A DNA stretch of 64,000 nt from Membranipora membranacea (taxonomy: Eukaryota; Bryozoa; Gymnolaemata; Cheilostomatida; Membraniporidae). The DNA is taken from positions 13,688,062-13,752,061 of the forward strand of contig OU612074.1 in the NCBI GenBank assembly GCA_914767715.1. The letters run 5' to 3'. Under the pieces are notes generated by a model. The model saw nothing but the letters and a program-made list of their open reading frames with translations. It was not told where the DNA came from and made no database searches. Each line of letters begins with the position of its first letter. The first letter of the stretch is position 1. Shown in pieces: positions 39,736 through 62,009 of this stretch. Position numbers and translations under genes: made by a program.

Positions 39736-40110
39736 TTAAAGGGCAACCAAGGTTTCAAACAAGTTCTCATCGATTGATAGCAGATTGCACCATCTGCATC
39801 GGGAAAAAGACAAAATCTAATTCTGATGATTATTCAGTCAGAATTATTGTGAAACAATTCATCCATCAGGTACTCAAACTCAGCTAAAATAGAATACCAC
39901 ATAGCAGTTTCCTGTTCCTGTTATTATTTAGCCTGTGCTCTATCATTATTAAAGCAATGTCTTGCAACCTCCCCTAAAGTGAGGTGTTACCCAGATTAGA
40001 GTCAGCAACTACTTTGAGTTTTGCGCCGCGTCATGCACAAAGCTGATGCTGCCTAGCACATAATTTACTACCCATTAATGCATCGCTGCGAAACCTTGGT
40101 TACCCTTTAA
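39736..40110. mobile_element. About 375-bp MITE bounded by TTAA, copy 2
   Basis: TTAAAGGGCAACCAAGGTTT start and CCTTGGTTACCCTTTAA end, with TTAA at both ends. Matches 16663-17037 along its whole length. Confidence 0.85.
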
Positions 40111-40465
40111 AGTCGGTTACATCAATCTATAGCTACTGATTCATCACTTTGGATGTGATTGCACAGTCTGTGAGCTCTGTAATGGCCAGTAATGGCCGCC
40201 GTGTGACCTTTGGTCACCTTTACAGTGTTAGCTAAAGCTAGATATTATACAAAATGTAATCTCTAACCACACAGCTATTAACCGAATTCACATCCATTAT
40301 GATGATATATTATTATTGTACACTTTTTATTTCGCAATTAAATATCACAATGATATGTCTCACTTGTTATCGTAATGTATCAGAGCTTCTAATAGGTTAT
40401 ATGCTATTTTTATTTTTAAAGTTCGTCTGGCACGTTGTGAAAAAATATATTATGGAAGAGATAAT

Positions 40466-40514
40466 CTAGCCTTGTCACACGGTTACAAAAAAAATAGCTG
40501 TGTGACAAGGCTAG
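40466..40514. repeat. Small hairpin (CTAGCCTTGTCACAC)
   Basis: CTAGCCTTGTCACACGG is followed after a short A-rich loop by its complement CTGTGTGACAAGGCTAG. The words resemble the ends of the foldback at 38722-39083 and AGCCGCGTGACAAGGCTA at about 30124. Confidence 0.75.
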
Positions 40515-41082
40515 GGGTAATCTATGTCGTCAAAAAAATACTCGGCTTGAGTTTTCATTACATCTGATCGGTAGAAAATCTTTTCTATCACATTTCTCTC
40601 AGGTAAAAGCAGCAACATTCTTGTTTCAATGGTAAACTTGCTTAATTTATAAACCTTGGAATAACTTGGAAAACTAGAAAATCTTGAAAATCTTAAAACT
40701 TGAAAAAGATTAAAAGTTGTTTAAAAATATATAATAATATGTTGAGTGCTATTTAAAAAAGACTAGAATTTTGATCATTTCTTCAAAGAGAATCGCATGT
40801 GAGAAATATTTCAGACGCTGCCGACTCTTTCATGTTTGCTCACCGAAGTATTTTTTTTCTATGGCTTCAGTAGATATCCTTACTCATATTGATGACGTGA
40901 TACACTATTGCATGTATATCTCTGATCGATAGAGAACCTAGCATGAGTACCATCACAAGGAATTTTGTGTGACGACCCGAGTTCAACTTTGCTAATTTGG
41001 GGCATTTTTGGTACTCATACTAAATTGACTCTAACAATCAGAGATACACCTGATAATAGTGTAGTCTCAATGTCAGTAGATA

Positions 41083-41142
41083 TTAGCCTGGGTAGGCTGT
41101 CGGAGCTAGGTGGATGGAGGGGGGATAACCTGCCCAGGCTAA
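41083..41142. repeat. TTAGCCTG hairpin element
   Basis: TTAGCCTGGGTAGGC and CCTGCCCAGGCTAA are inverted, only 13 bp beyond the stop of the mucin-like gene. The same family is at 46246-46309, 56039-56155 and probably 13663-13720. Confidence 0.7.
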
Positions 41143-41154
41143 GTAGATTCTTCT

Positions 41155-44100
41155 CTATTGATGACTCAGACCTTCAATCAGCTCTCTGACTAAATCGTCT
41201 AACTCCTCTTCCTTCTTTGGAGCTGAATAAATATATAATATATATAATTATATATTATCAATTTTATTTGCTGATCAGTCATATATGACACATAATACGC
41301 ATAAACCAAATATCGAAATGAATCAGGTGAATTTGTTAAAAATATTGTCATCAAGTATGGCAGTTTTATTAAATGATTGATGGTCTTTAACAAGAAAAGG
41401 TCGGCATGGGTGGAAATCAATTATTGTTACGTGGTTTGATGGTAAGTTTTGACTTTGCAATCTATCATGCTTTTCTTTTATTTTTATTGGCATAACTTTC
41501 ATTCGATGAGAATTTTTTTTCAAAATCAACCACCGATAAAAAAGAGAAAAAAACCATTTTCAATCAAGATGAAGAAAAAGGAAATCAGAAAAAATGACTT
41601 GATTTATTAAAGATTTATCCCTGTTGATTGAAAGTAAATTAAATGGTATATATGTTGTCAAAAATAGATGCTATGATATTTTTGAAAAAGTTATTTAAAA
41701 TTGGATGCAGATATGTCTGCTTGCACAGGGTGTAATTCCAATTTTTTGTCGCCCACTATATATAATAAAATTAATACTTCCATTTTAATTTTATTGCCAC
41801 TATAAAAAACACGATTCTATTTGAAATGAAGAGTATCAAAAAAGGACAGCTCCAAGTTAATTGCATCAATGCGGAGTCAGCTTTTTGGTCGCAACCAAAA
41901 TAAACAGATAAAGATGATACCGGTGGTTGTTGCTGTTTAAATTCTATTACTTTACCACCTACATCCCTCTAGAGTCCAGATCATAAGGGGAGGTTTCCGC
42001 AAGAACTGCCTGCGCAGAAAAGTGGGTTTTTCTTCAATTGATGGGAGGCATTTAGCAAGTGGATATGGATGGCCTGTCTCTCAACAAAGATATGGTGAAT
42101 CTTGCTGAAATTGATGGTCATAGAAATGCGATTGGCCTCACTCTAGGATTAACTGTGGTCTAGCTGATTTTGAGGAAACTTGTGGCAAATGTGAAAAAGG
42201 ACAAGGGAGGTTGATCTATAAATTCTTTGAGATTTTTGGCAAATGCACTACAGTTATGAGGAGATAGCTTCACAATCTAAGGTTTTGCGGCAGATTTCAA
42301 CAAATACTGGAAAACCGGGAGCAACTTATTGTCATAAGGATTGTTGGCGACTCAAACCAGCTACAGCGGACATGTGTAGATTTTAATCTTGTAGTTGGCT
42401 CACAGCCAAAAGATTATTCGCTGTTTGAATACTGTTATACTGAAATTTTCACATAGGCCAGAGAAAACAGCAAAAACACATCTTACTGTGTCAGGATAGC
42501 TGGTAGTAGCAATCTTTGGTAGTAGCGTGTCAATACCAACCACAAATGGGAAATTGGTTGATAATGAAATGCTACTACCAGCTATCCCGGCACAGTTTGA
42601 GCGCTTAAACTAATCTAACTTTGGGTGTGAGCGGAGATGGCTTTTAGTCACAAAAACTGTTTCTTCATCTCACCGAAATCACTGTACTCATGATTAATAT
42701 TCAACTGCAATAAACATACCTTTTGTTGCTGCCTCTGTTGCTGCTGTCTCTGAGGCCAATATTTGACTAGTTGTAGTTTCGGGTTTCTGTGTAGTAGTCA
42801 TCTGCTGAGTGGTTGTGGCTGCCTCAGTGGTGGTAGTCTCTGGAGCAGCTGAGCTTGTTACCTCACTCTGAGTCGTCGCTGCCTGTAATATCAATACCAT
42901 TGATATGAATTCATTGATCAGTTGTAAAATACAGTATGGCTGTTCGTGGAGAAATTGCATCAGTATATAGCTTTGTGTCATTGACTGACGTCCCAGTTAC
43001 GACCTATAAAAAATCAGGCAAGCTTACAAGGGTCAGCTATTTATAATTCTGAAATTTTGGATCAGTTAAAGATGGGATATGCAGTGCAGCAACCATACAC
43101 AAACAGCCATAGCATGTTCAAGGTCAGATATGTTCCCCTAATCCATGAATATATTTGTTGTTTAATATACTGTTGTTCACATAGAGTAAAGAAACTAAAA
43201 GTACATAAGAAAAGCTGACATCGCATTGTGTTTTAGTTTCATTCTGCGCATGCTCAGCTCTGGGCATGAGCTGATCTCTGCAAAATTGAGTCTCGGAATT
43301 CCGAAGCCATCTGATTGGCTACCTGCTCTGGTGACATACTTCCCAAAGCGTGCGGATTTGTTATTAATAGTTCTCCTCTCGTGTCATTATTAGCTGGTTT
43401 TGATTGACAGTCTATGCAGGGGATACCCATTTCCCCTTTCCAAAGTTGCAATCAGAACCTAAACTAAACTCATTGTTCTTGCACATGCGCAAATTCAAGT
43501 CACGCATGATGCATACTTAGCCTTACGACACCTGCTTTGTGGTAATGATAGCCTAGTTTATCAGTGATCTACATGCCCAGTCAGATCACGAGAGTCAGTA
43601 TGTTGTAGTTTTTCAGAATATTATTGCGGGATAAACTCAAGTTTATTGCTTCTCGGCCTATTGGCTAAGATCAAAATGTCACTGCCAATGGCCGATTAGT
43701 GGCAGTTTTAGTTTTGGCAGCTTGCTGCACACCCAGTTTGGGTATTCTTTTATGGCCTCACATCTAGGTTGCATTCTAGTTTTCTAGGATGTATCACATT
43801 CTCAGTATGAGGATTTAGAGTACCTTGCGTCCCTCTATAGGGGCATCCCAATCTTCTGTTTCTTACTAGACAGCAAGATGTCTTTTCCCCCAAGAAGACC
43901 TGATCTACATCAGCTTATATGGTGATTTAATTGAGTTATCAACGGTTGATTTTAGACAGTATATATAATCCTGATCCTAACACCTACACAGATTTGCACC
44001 CAACCACTAGCTTCTTAGCATATTATAAGCATTAACTTTATTTAGTTTAATCTTGTACCTCTAAAATCACTCTTTCACTTATTTATTTAATCTGATTGGA

Positions 44101-45990
44101 ATCTGAGTGTGGTGAATATTCCTTAACTCAAATACCACAGTTTCATACATTTAATCTGATCGAAACCTTACTGCAGCGAATAATTATCATATTGATAGTT
44201 GGGAAGATTTCCAGGAACCCTAACACCTAAAAAAGTATGGTTGAAGTGGTACGACCCATTAATTCTGCAGTTTGGCTCCATCCTGTTCGAGGAGAGCCTA
44301 TATCATGACAGGTATTTGATCTACTTCACTGCCTAATGGCCTAAATCAAAGAAGTCCAAGAAAGTGCTTATGAAACGACAGGTAATTAAGGAGACAAGTT
44401 TCATAAACAGTCACCAGGATAGAGCTGAGAAAAAGAACATTGCAACGGATTGATCTCCATTTTGACCCAATTTGCCTGAATTTAGTTTCTTCCAATGGTT
44501 GGTCAGGGTTTGACCCATAGGGGAGAAGTTGCTCCATGCCAAATTGATCATGCTTGCTGTTTAGTAAGAAACAGAAGATTGGGAGGGAGGCAAGGTGCCC
44601 TAAATTCTCATACAGAGAACGTGATACATCCTAGAAAACTAGAATGCATCCTAGATCTGAGGCCATGAAAGACCTCCTGTACTGGGTGGGCAGCGAACCG
44701 CAATAACTAAAACTGGCACTAATCGGCCATTAGCAGTGACAGTCTTAGTGACAGTCTTAGCCTATAGGCCAATAGGCCAAGGAGCGGAACATGCTTGATT
44801 CACATCATTACATGTCTAGCCTTCATCAGTGATGATCATAGCCTTCATCCTCAATGCTTGCGACTGTTTTGTGTGTGTGTTAATTCAACAAAGGTCACAT
44901 TATATGTTGTGCAAAGCTATCAATGTACACACATTTAAATTTTCTACTTTGATCACTTGCCTACAACTTTCACTCACTTTATATAACATAACAAGTCTAT
45001 CTCTAGCTCTATTAAAGAGAGTTTGACATGAATATAAGCATCAGTTACATACCACTGTTGGCTTTTGGGTGGTTGAAGCCAATTTAGTTGTTTCCTCTGG
45101 TACAGGAGCTGCTGTAGTCACTTTCTCTGTTGTTGTTGATGTTGGTAGAGTTGTCTTCTCTGTGGTTGAAGCTGGTTGAGTTTCCTCTACTACAGTTTCA
45201 GACAGCAGTGTTACCTCAGCATGAGCTGCTTCTTCAGCAACTTTGTGGAGATGGAAGTCGCTTGAGTGAAGTATAGCTTCAGCAACGTTTCCATAACCCT
45301 CAGCTCTCAGCATCTTGGAAAACAATAAACTTGGTGTCATTTGGTCGTTACTACATGATATGTGTCACTACAATTTAAATTTGGATACTTCTTATTGACA
45401 AAGAATATCGCTGTGTCTTAAGTAACACGTCCAGTGCTTTGTAGTCTGAGGCCTCAGGCTATTACCTCCCTACCGATGGCCCAGTGCTTTGTGGTGATAT
45501 TAAAACAGTCTCAGTGACACACTGCAGTAAAAGTTTATATCAAAGGGCTTCAGAGTTATCTACAATGATAAAGTGTGGCCTACCTTTGCGAATCCTGCAG
45601 GAAATAGCTTCTCGATGTTGATCTCGAGCTTTGCGACGACTTCATCATCCTCATCAGCGTTCAAATGTCTCTGTCGAACAGAACAAATTCTCATGATAAC
45701 GACACAAACGCTATAAAATGGGCGAGTTATCTAAATAAACTTTTTATCTGTTGGCAAAAATTCTCAATATTCTTGGCTGTAAGAGGCAGACGGCAACTTT
45801 ATTGTTTTACTGTGACAAGGCTTTGTATAGGGGATATTTAAATCACCGTTCCCCTTCGTAATGCAATTCTTATATATACATCGTACATAATATATAGACA
45901 GTAAAAATGTAGAAATAAACCACCTACCTTTTCCTGTGATAGTACAACAGTTATCAAGCATACGGCCAGAGCAAGTTTTAGAGACATCAT
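41155..45990 (-). CDS. Secreted Thr-rich mucin-like protein
   Basis: Five exons: 45990-45928, 45670-45584, 45313-45053, 42882-42720 and 41222-41155. Phases agree; 642 nt, 213 aa. Exon 1 encodes a classic signal peptide (MMSLKLALAVCLITVVLSQ). Exon 2 is acidic (HLNADEDDEVVAKLEINIEK). Exon 3 starts MLRAEGYGNVAEAILHSSDF and then, like exon 4, becomes rich in Thr, Ser, Pro, Ala and Glu (STTEKTTLPTSTTTEKVTT; AAPETTTTEAATTTQQMTT), suited to dense O-glycosylation. Exon 5 is a short charged tail (KKEEELDDLVRELIEGLSHQ). No transmembrane or GPI segment is visible, so a secreted glycoprotein is inferred. No cysteine-rich domain and no named family recognised. An upstream out-of-frame ATG at 46063 overlaps the start. 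Confidence 0.83.
42486..42595. repeat. Short foldback element in mucin-like gene
   Basis: CTGTGTCAGGATAGCTGGTA and its complement TACCAGCTATCCCGGCACAG flank an interior containing GGTTGATAATGAAATG. A decayed relative is at about 58945-59004. It lies just past exon 4 on the coding strand. Confidence 0.8.
43074..43140 (+). repeat. Dispersed repeat shared with 57165-57229
   Basis: Both share GCAGCAACCATACACAAAC-type words, ACAGCCATA, GGTCAGATATGTTCCCCT. Confidence 0.7.
43254..43451 (-). other. Unassigned open frame in the mucin-like intron 3
   Basis: The minus strand is open for about 65 codons and reads GIPCIDCQSKPANNDTRGEL, then SPEQVANQMASEFRDS, ending AQS and a stop. Composition looks protein-like. 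It has no ATG at the start of the open stretch (only an internal Met), no clear flanking splice pair and no recognised domain. It could be an old gene fragment, an alternative exon or chance. Confidence 0.25.
43645..43879 (+). mobile_element. U2 snRNA-headed SINE, copy B (best preserved head)
   Basis: ATTGCTTCTCGGCCTATTGG followed by CTAAGATCAA reproduces the first 30 nt of U2 snRNA with two mismatches. The similarity then stops, and a body shared with copies A and C follows. About 235 bp, ending TTCTTACTAGACAGCAAGA. No poly-A tail and no clear target duplication. Confidence 0.87.
44551..44788 (-). mobile_element. U2 snRNA-headed SINE, copy C
   Basis: The minus strand starts CCGCTCCTTGGCCTATTGGC and has a small internal duplication (AAGACTGTCACT twice). 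The body matches A and B, and the end is TTCTGTTTCTTACTAAACAG followed by CAAGCA. It is inverted relative to copy B, with about 670 bp between them. Confidence 0.83.
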
Positions 45991-46245
45991 TGTTCGATAG
46001 AGCAGTGAAGTTTAGTAAAATATCAGATAGGAGAGTTTTATCGATGACTTTCTTCTCTAGCACTATGCTGTGTAATGCCTGCCATCAGGATGATCTTTAG
46101 TTTAATCTGAGATAAGCAGTGGGATACGGTTGGGTGGGATACAGGCGGGTGAGAGGAATATAAATCATGCTATGATTCTAAACGAAAACGAAACATAAAT
46201 AGCTCCGAGAGTCAACAACCGGTGTTACATGACAGCCTAATTACC

Positions 46246-46309
46246 TAGCCTGGGCAGGCTGTCGGGGTAGGGTGGTGGGACACCCAGCCCAAACAGCTTG
46301 TCCAGGCTA
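46246..46309. repeat. TAGCCTG hairpin element
   Basis: TAGCCTGGGCAGGCTGT and ACAGCTTGTCCAGGCTA are inverted copies around a GTGGGACACCC core. Same family as 41083-41142 and 56039-56155. Confidence 0.7.
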
Positions 46310-46880
46310 CCAATTTCCCGTCACCAGGTGCCTAATGGTCCGGAAAATGATTTATACTATACCTCGGTGCCTCTTATTTTCTATCACTCCATATGATCAT
46401 GTGAAGCCAATTTCAAACCTAATATTTTAATCCCTATGGTTACCCTATGGTAGAAATTGACATAGTTGAAGATTCAACCTAAAAACCTTCTAACTTTAGC
46501 AGAAAAATTATCATAGAATAATGCGTCTTTTGATGAATTATGTTTATGAAGTATGTAAATGGTAAAGCGATACAGAACATATGGCATAGAGGAGTGTTTG
46601 CCGGTGGTTGCTTTGCTGCTTGTTGTTTTAACAGGGCAGGTTCACACCCTAACCGACCCAGCAGAGCTAAGGGCGGTAACAGTTTCCTTGTAAATGTCCT
46701 ATTACTATGAGGAGAGTTCTAAATGAAGTTTGATTGATTGATAAGCTTATTTAGTCAAAAGCGGTACTGTTGAGGGACTGTTGATTAAATAAAAAAATTA
46801 AATTGCCTCATCACATGCCATATTCCGGCGTTTGTCAGGTGTAAAGGTTGAAGCTGCAATTTTTGCCCTTGTTTGCTTTC

Positions 46881-47010
46881 AGTTTGTGGGCAGGTCGGAG
46901 CACACCGGGGGGCCAACCAAACTAAAGTAACAACTTGCAGCGGGATTCGAACCCACGACCTTCAACACTTGCGTAATGAAGGACCAGCACTCTAAAAACT
47001 GAGAAACCTT
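46881..47010 (-). mobile_element. tRNA-headed SINE (family B)
   Basis: The minus strand has GTCGTGGGTTCGAATCCCGC (B-box) and the shared CCCCCGGTGTGCTCCGACCTG tail. Confidence 0.8.
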
Positions 47011-47574
47011 GTAGTTTTATAACATTGATTTTTCGAGGCTCAAATAATCCCATAACCATGTGATGTCACCAAAAGCATGATGTTGTTGTGCATAAAAGTG
47101 GCCTCAACTACTAAGAGCGCTAATCCTAATGGAACGAGTATCTCTCATCATTTTTTTTGGTTTTTTTGTATAGACTTTAATGCCTGTCAATACGGTAAGG
47201 TAAATAAGACAGTGCTCACAATGATACAGTACTAAAATAGAATTGTTTGAATGAGCGCACAATTACTCATTGTGGTTAGAACCGGTACACAAAAAGAAAT
47301 TACAAATAAAACTAAGAAAACTGCTGGAAAAGGCTTTTCGATCTTAAGGCCGTGCGGGATTTATCTTTAATATGTCGCCCGCTTCAATCTTGAGCGGTTA
47401 ACATGCGGATATCCCAAAAACCGTAACTGTCTGCTGAGAAGGGCAACAGAATGAGAATAATTTTTCTCATACCTGTATCGAGTGGATGAAAACAAGTTGG
47501 TTATAATCACAAGTCTGGCTCTGTCCGAGAACTGAGAAATCGCCGTATTCGGGGCCAAGTTGTTCTCAGTTTGC

Positions 47575-47685
47575 ATGTAGGTCGGAGCACACCTGGGGCG
47601 TCAATTGAGCCCAGTAGTTGGTAGACTACAGCGGGTTTCGAACTCAAGACCTAACCAACTAAGCTACCTCTGCATCATGAGCTAT
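47575..47685 (-). mobile_element. tRNA-headed SINE (family B)
   Basis: The minus strand has GAGGTAGCTTAGTTGGTTAGG (A-box), a degraded B-box (GAGTTCGAAACCC), then CAGGTGTGCTCCGACCTAC. Confidence 0.75.
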
Positions 47686-48004
47686 CTCTCCAATGTGCAG
47701 GAGATTCTCATGATTGGCAAGCAAACAAATTTAGAAATTGCAAGATGGCCGTAAATTATTTAATTGGTGTTTAACCTGATCGACATTAGTGATATTTCTG
47801 GCTGTAAATGACCGGCAGGGTAAATACCTATGAAATGAATCTTATGAAATTCTACACAGAACTTATTTTATGATTTATGGAAGGTATGGATCATAGTAAT
47901 AGGATGAGGTTCACTGAATTGAGATTAAAAGATTAATAAATCACCAAGTCATGTATCTCTGCGGGGCCCGCCACCGACCGAAGTATAGATGGCAAAATAT
48001 TTTG

Positions 48005-48165
48005 CCAAATTGTTCTCCTTTTTAGTCAGGTCAGAGCAAATCTTGAGGCCTAGAAACCCCCAGTAGTTAGTGGACTGCAGTGGGATTTGAGCCTATGACT
48101 TTGAATACTTAAAGATTTAATTTACCAGGTTATCTAACCAATGGAGCCACCTCCTACTACCATTG
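48005..48165 (-). mobile_element. tRNA-headed SINE (family B), decayed
   Basis: The minus strand has GGTGGCTCCATTGGTTAGATA, a degraded B-box, and the CACTGCAGTCCACTAACTACT segment typical of the family. Confidence 0.7.
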
Positions 48166-48614
48166 GAGCATAGCAAGCACCTCTCACCCTTATCGATACT
48201 TATATGATGATGGTATTATATCAACACAGCCTAACTACGATTTCCCTTAGATAAGTTTGTTTTATTTAGGCACAGGGACAACAAGCCTAATTTCCAAACA
48301 GGCACCAATCTTTGTGGATCAATCTGATGATGAAAAAGCAGCATTATTTTAATAACAATTTTAAAAACTAAATTGTAACACATCAATTAAAGTTCCGAGC
48401 ACTGTAGCGTTTGGATTAATCAAAGTTTCCTTGAATTCCTAAACTGAAAACACGGCTAGAAAAAGAAAGCTTTCCCAGGCAAAATTAAAATAGGTTCATG
48501 GGTCACTGACCTATGCTTGATTAAAATCAAGTTGTCATATCACGCGGCAGATTCTGGAGCATGGGCCGTTAAATATTAGTTGCCTTAGGGGCTAGGCGGC
48601 AATAGTTGCGCCAG

Positions 48615-48735
48615 GTTTCTCTCTCTCTGCGGGCAGGTGGGAGCACACCGGCGGCCAACCAAACCCCATTAGTCGATAGACTGCAGTTGATTTTAAACCC
48701 ATCACCTTCAACATTTCAACGCAGTGTGGTTATTC
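48615..48735 (-). mobile_element. tRNA-headed SINE (family B), decayed
   Basis: Contains the complement of GCGGGCAGGTGGGAGCACAC, AACTGCAGTCTATCGACTAA and a mutated B-box. Confidence 0.65.
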
Positions 48736-48897
48736 ACCCTGTGTTCAAAATGACACATTTCTGGTAGAGATATGGGGAGGGGTGGGGGTCATTTCTCAAA
48801 TACTGCTCTACGTTGCTTGAACAGTTTAACAAAGGTTTGATTTGACCATTTTATGGAAGAAAAAGGTAGAAAAGGCTGTCTTTGAATCAAAGTTGGC

Positions 48898-48911
48898 GGG
48901 GGGGGGGGGGA
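48898..48911. repeat. Poly-G tract
   Basis: Uninterrupted G run. Confidence 0.9.
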
Positions 48912-50246
48912 CTTGAATCTAATTTAAATTGAGTGAGATAAATCAAATTATATCATCAAGTTGCTTCATGAAACAAATGTAGTATTCTCACAGAGTACGA
49001 CAAATCATCCGGTGTCACAGCAATCACGTCAAAGTGACAGCTTCAAATTAATTATGTTCTGATCTTGTCTTAAGATGTGACAGACTGAGCTAAATTGAGT
49101 AATCAGCTACCAACCAGAGCCAAATCTCTCCAGGGTGCCGGAGATTCATTCTGCTCGCTCTGATATAAGAAGGTAATCTGAAATTACCTGATTGGAATGT
49201 TCAAGTGCAATAATGTAATTGTTATAAAACTAAATTGTCATGGTAACCAAGAGAAGATAACAGGGTCTGTACCGATTTGATCTGGTAGAGTTTGTGGTTC
49301 TATAATCTCATTATGATTTTCAGTGAGCTCAAGATAAAAGTTTCCCTCTGAGAAAGTGAAGAAAAGAAAAGAAAAGAAAAAGGGGGAGGGGAGGGGAGAG
49401 GCAAGGGGCAAATAAAGGAGGGAGGAAGGTAGGGACTTTGATTTGTGCTCATGAGAGACACCTGAAGCTAATATCTCTATTTAGGATTTATAGTTACCCT
49501 TCACGAAGAGCGGGTTCTAATTTTGGTACATGGCAACAATATTTGAGTTAATTACATATAAGTTGATAAAATGGCAATGTCTTCACGATTAAATCCTAAA
49601 GTTTTTTTACTCACTGGGAATCTACTCTGTCGAGACTACCTGGTGAGTCTCGATCTCAAATCTTGGTTATACCATAGTACCGGTAACTTCAAAAAGTCAT
49701 AGATAACTACATCAGAGCTACATCAGAGCTACATCAGAGCTATGAATTTTGTCCTCAATGCATGTCTCTTTTTCTTCCTTGCATGTAATCACAATGTTGA
49801 CTCTGTATTATAATGTGAGAGTTAGGGAAAGCTAATAACTCTCCAGGGATAAGTGAATTGAGTTTTAGCAAATACTTAGAAATTGTGCATCTCAGGGTTT
49901 TAAAAAGTTCTATGATGATCAGATGGCCCTGGTGTTTCAGCTAGATAGCCTTTAACTCAATAGTAAAACCTATATAGAAGGAATCATATATGAAGACCCG
50001 AACATCAAGTGAAATCTGTGGTTAAAATCAATTCTAGTTTGCAGTTGATGGCATGTATTTAACGAGGCTTAATTAGGCAGATTATCTGTTAGTTTTATTT
50101 AATCACCCTCTCAACTGTCACACTATAGTCTGTCTGACCCACAGCTCTGCCTGTAACTCTGAAATGTGTTGTCTGGTTAAGACAGAGCGAAGCTAAACAA
50201 ATACAGGAGGATTTGAGAATTTTCTATCAGCAGTTATATGAGAGAA

Positions 50247-62009
<11,763 letters not shown>

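Larger units (their letters stand above)
39084..41082. other. Intergenic region with repeats only
   Basis: Between the 163-aa gene and the mucin-like gene. It contains a (TC)n run (39614-39633), a TTAA-flanked MITE and a small hairpin. No coding exon seen. Confidence 0.5.
45991..50246. other. Head-to-head intergenic region rich in SINEs
   Basis: Between the mucin-like gene (minus) and the glutamate-receptor gene (plus). It contains at least four family-B SINEs, a hairpin element, a poly-G run (48898-48911), AAAAG/GGGGA-type purine tracts (49355-49430) and a triple CTACATCAGAG repeat (about 49708-49742). No coding exon seen. Confidence 0.5.

Noticed and set aside
43645-43680. A functional U2 snRNA gene
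   Set aside because: Only the first 30 nt match; the branch-point-binding region, Sm site and 3' stem-loops are absent and the same composite occurs three times.
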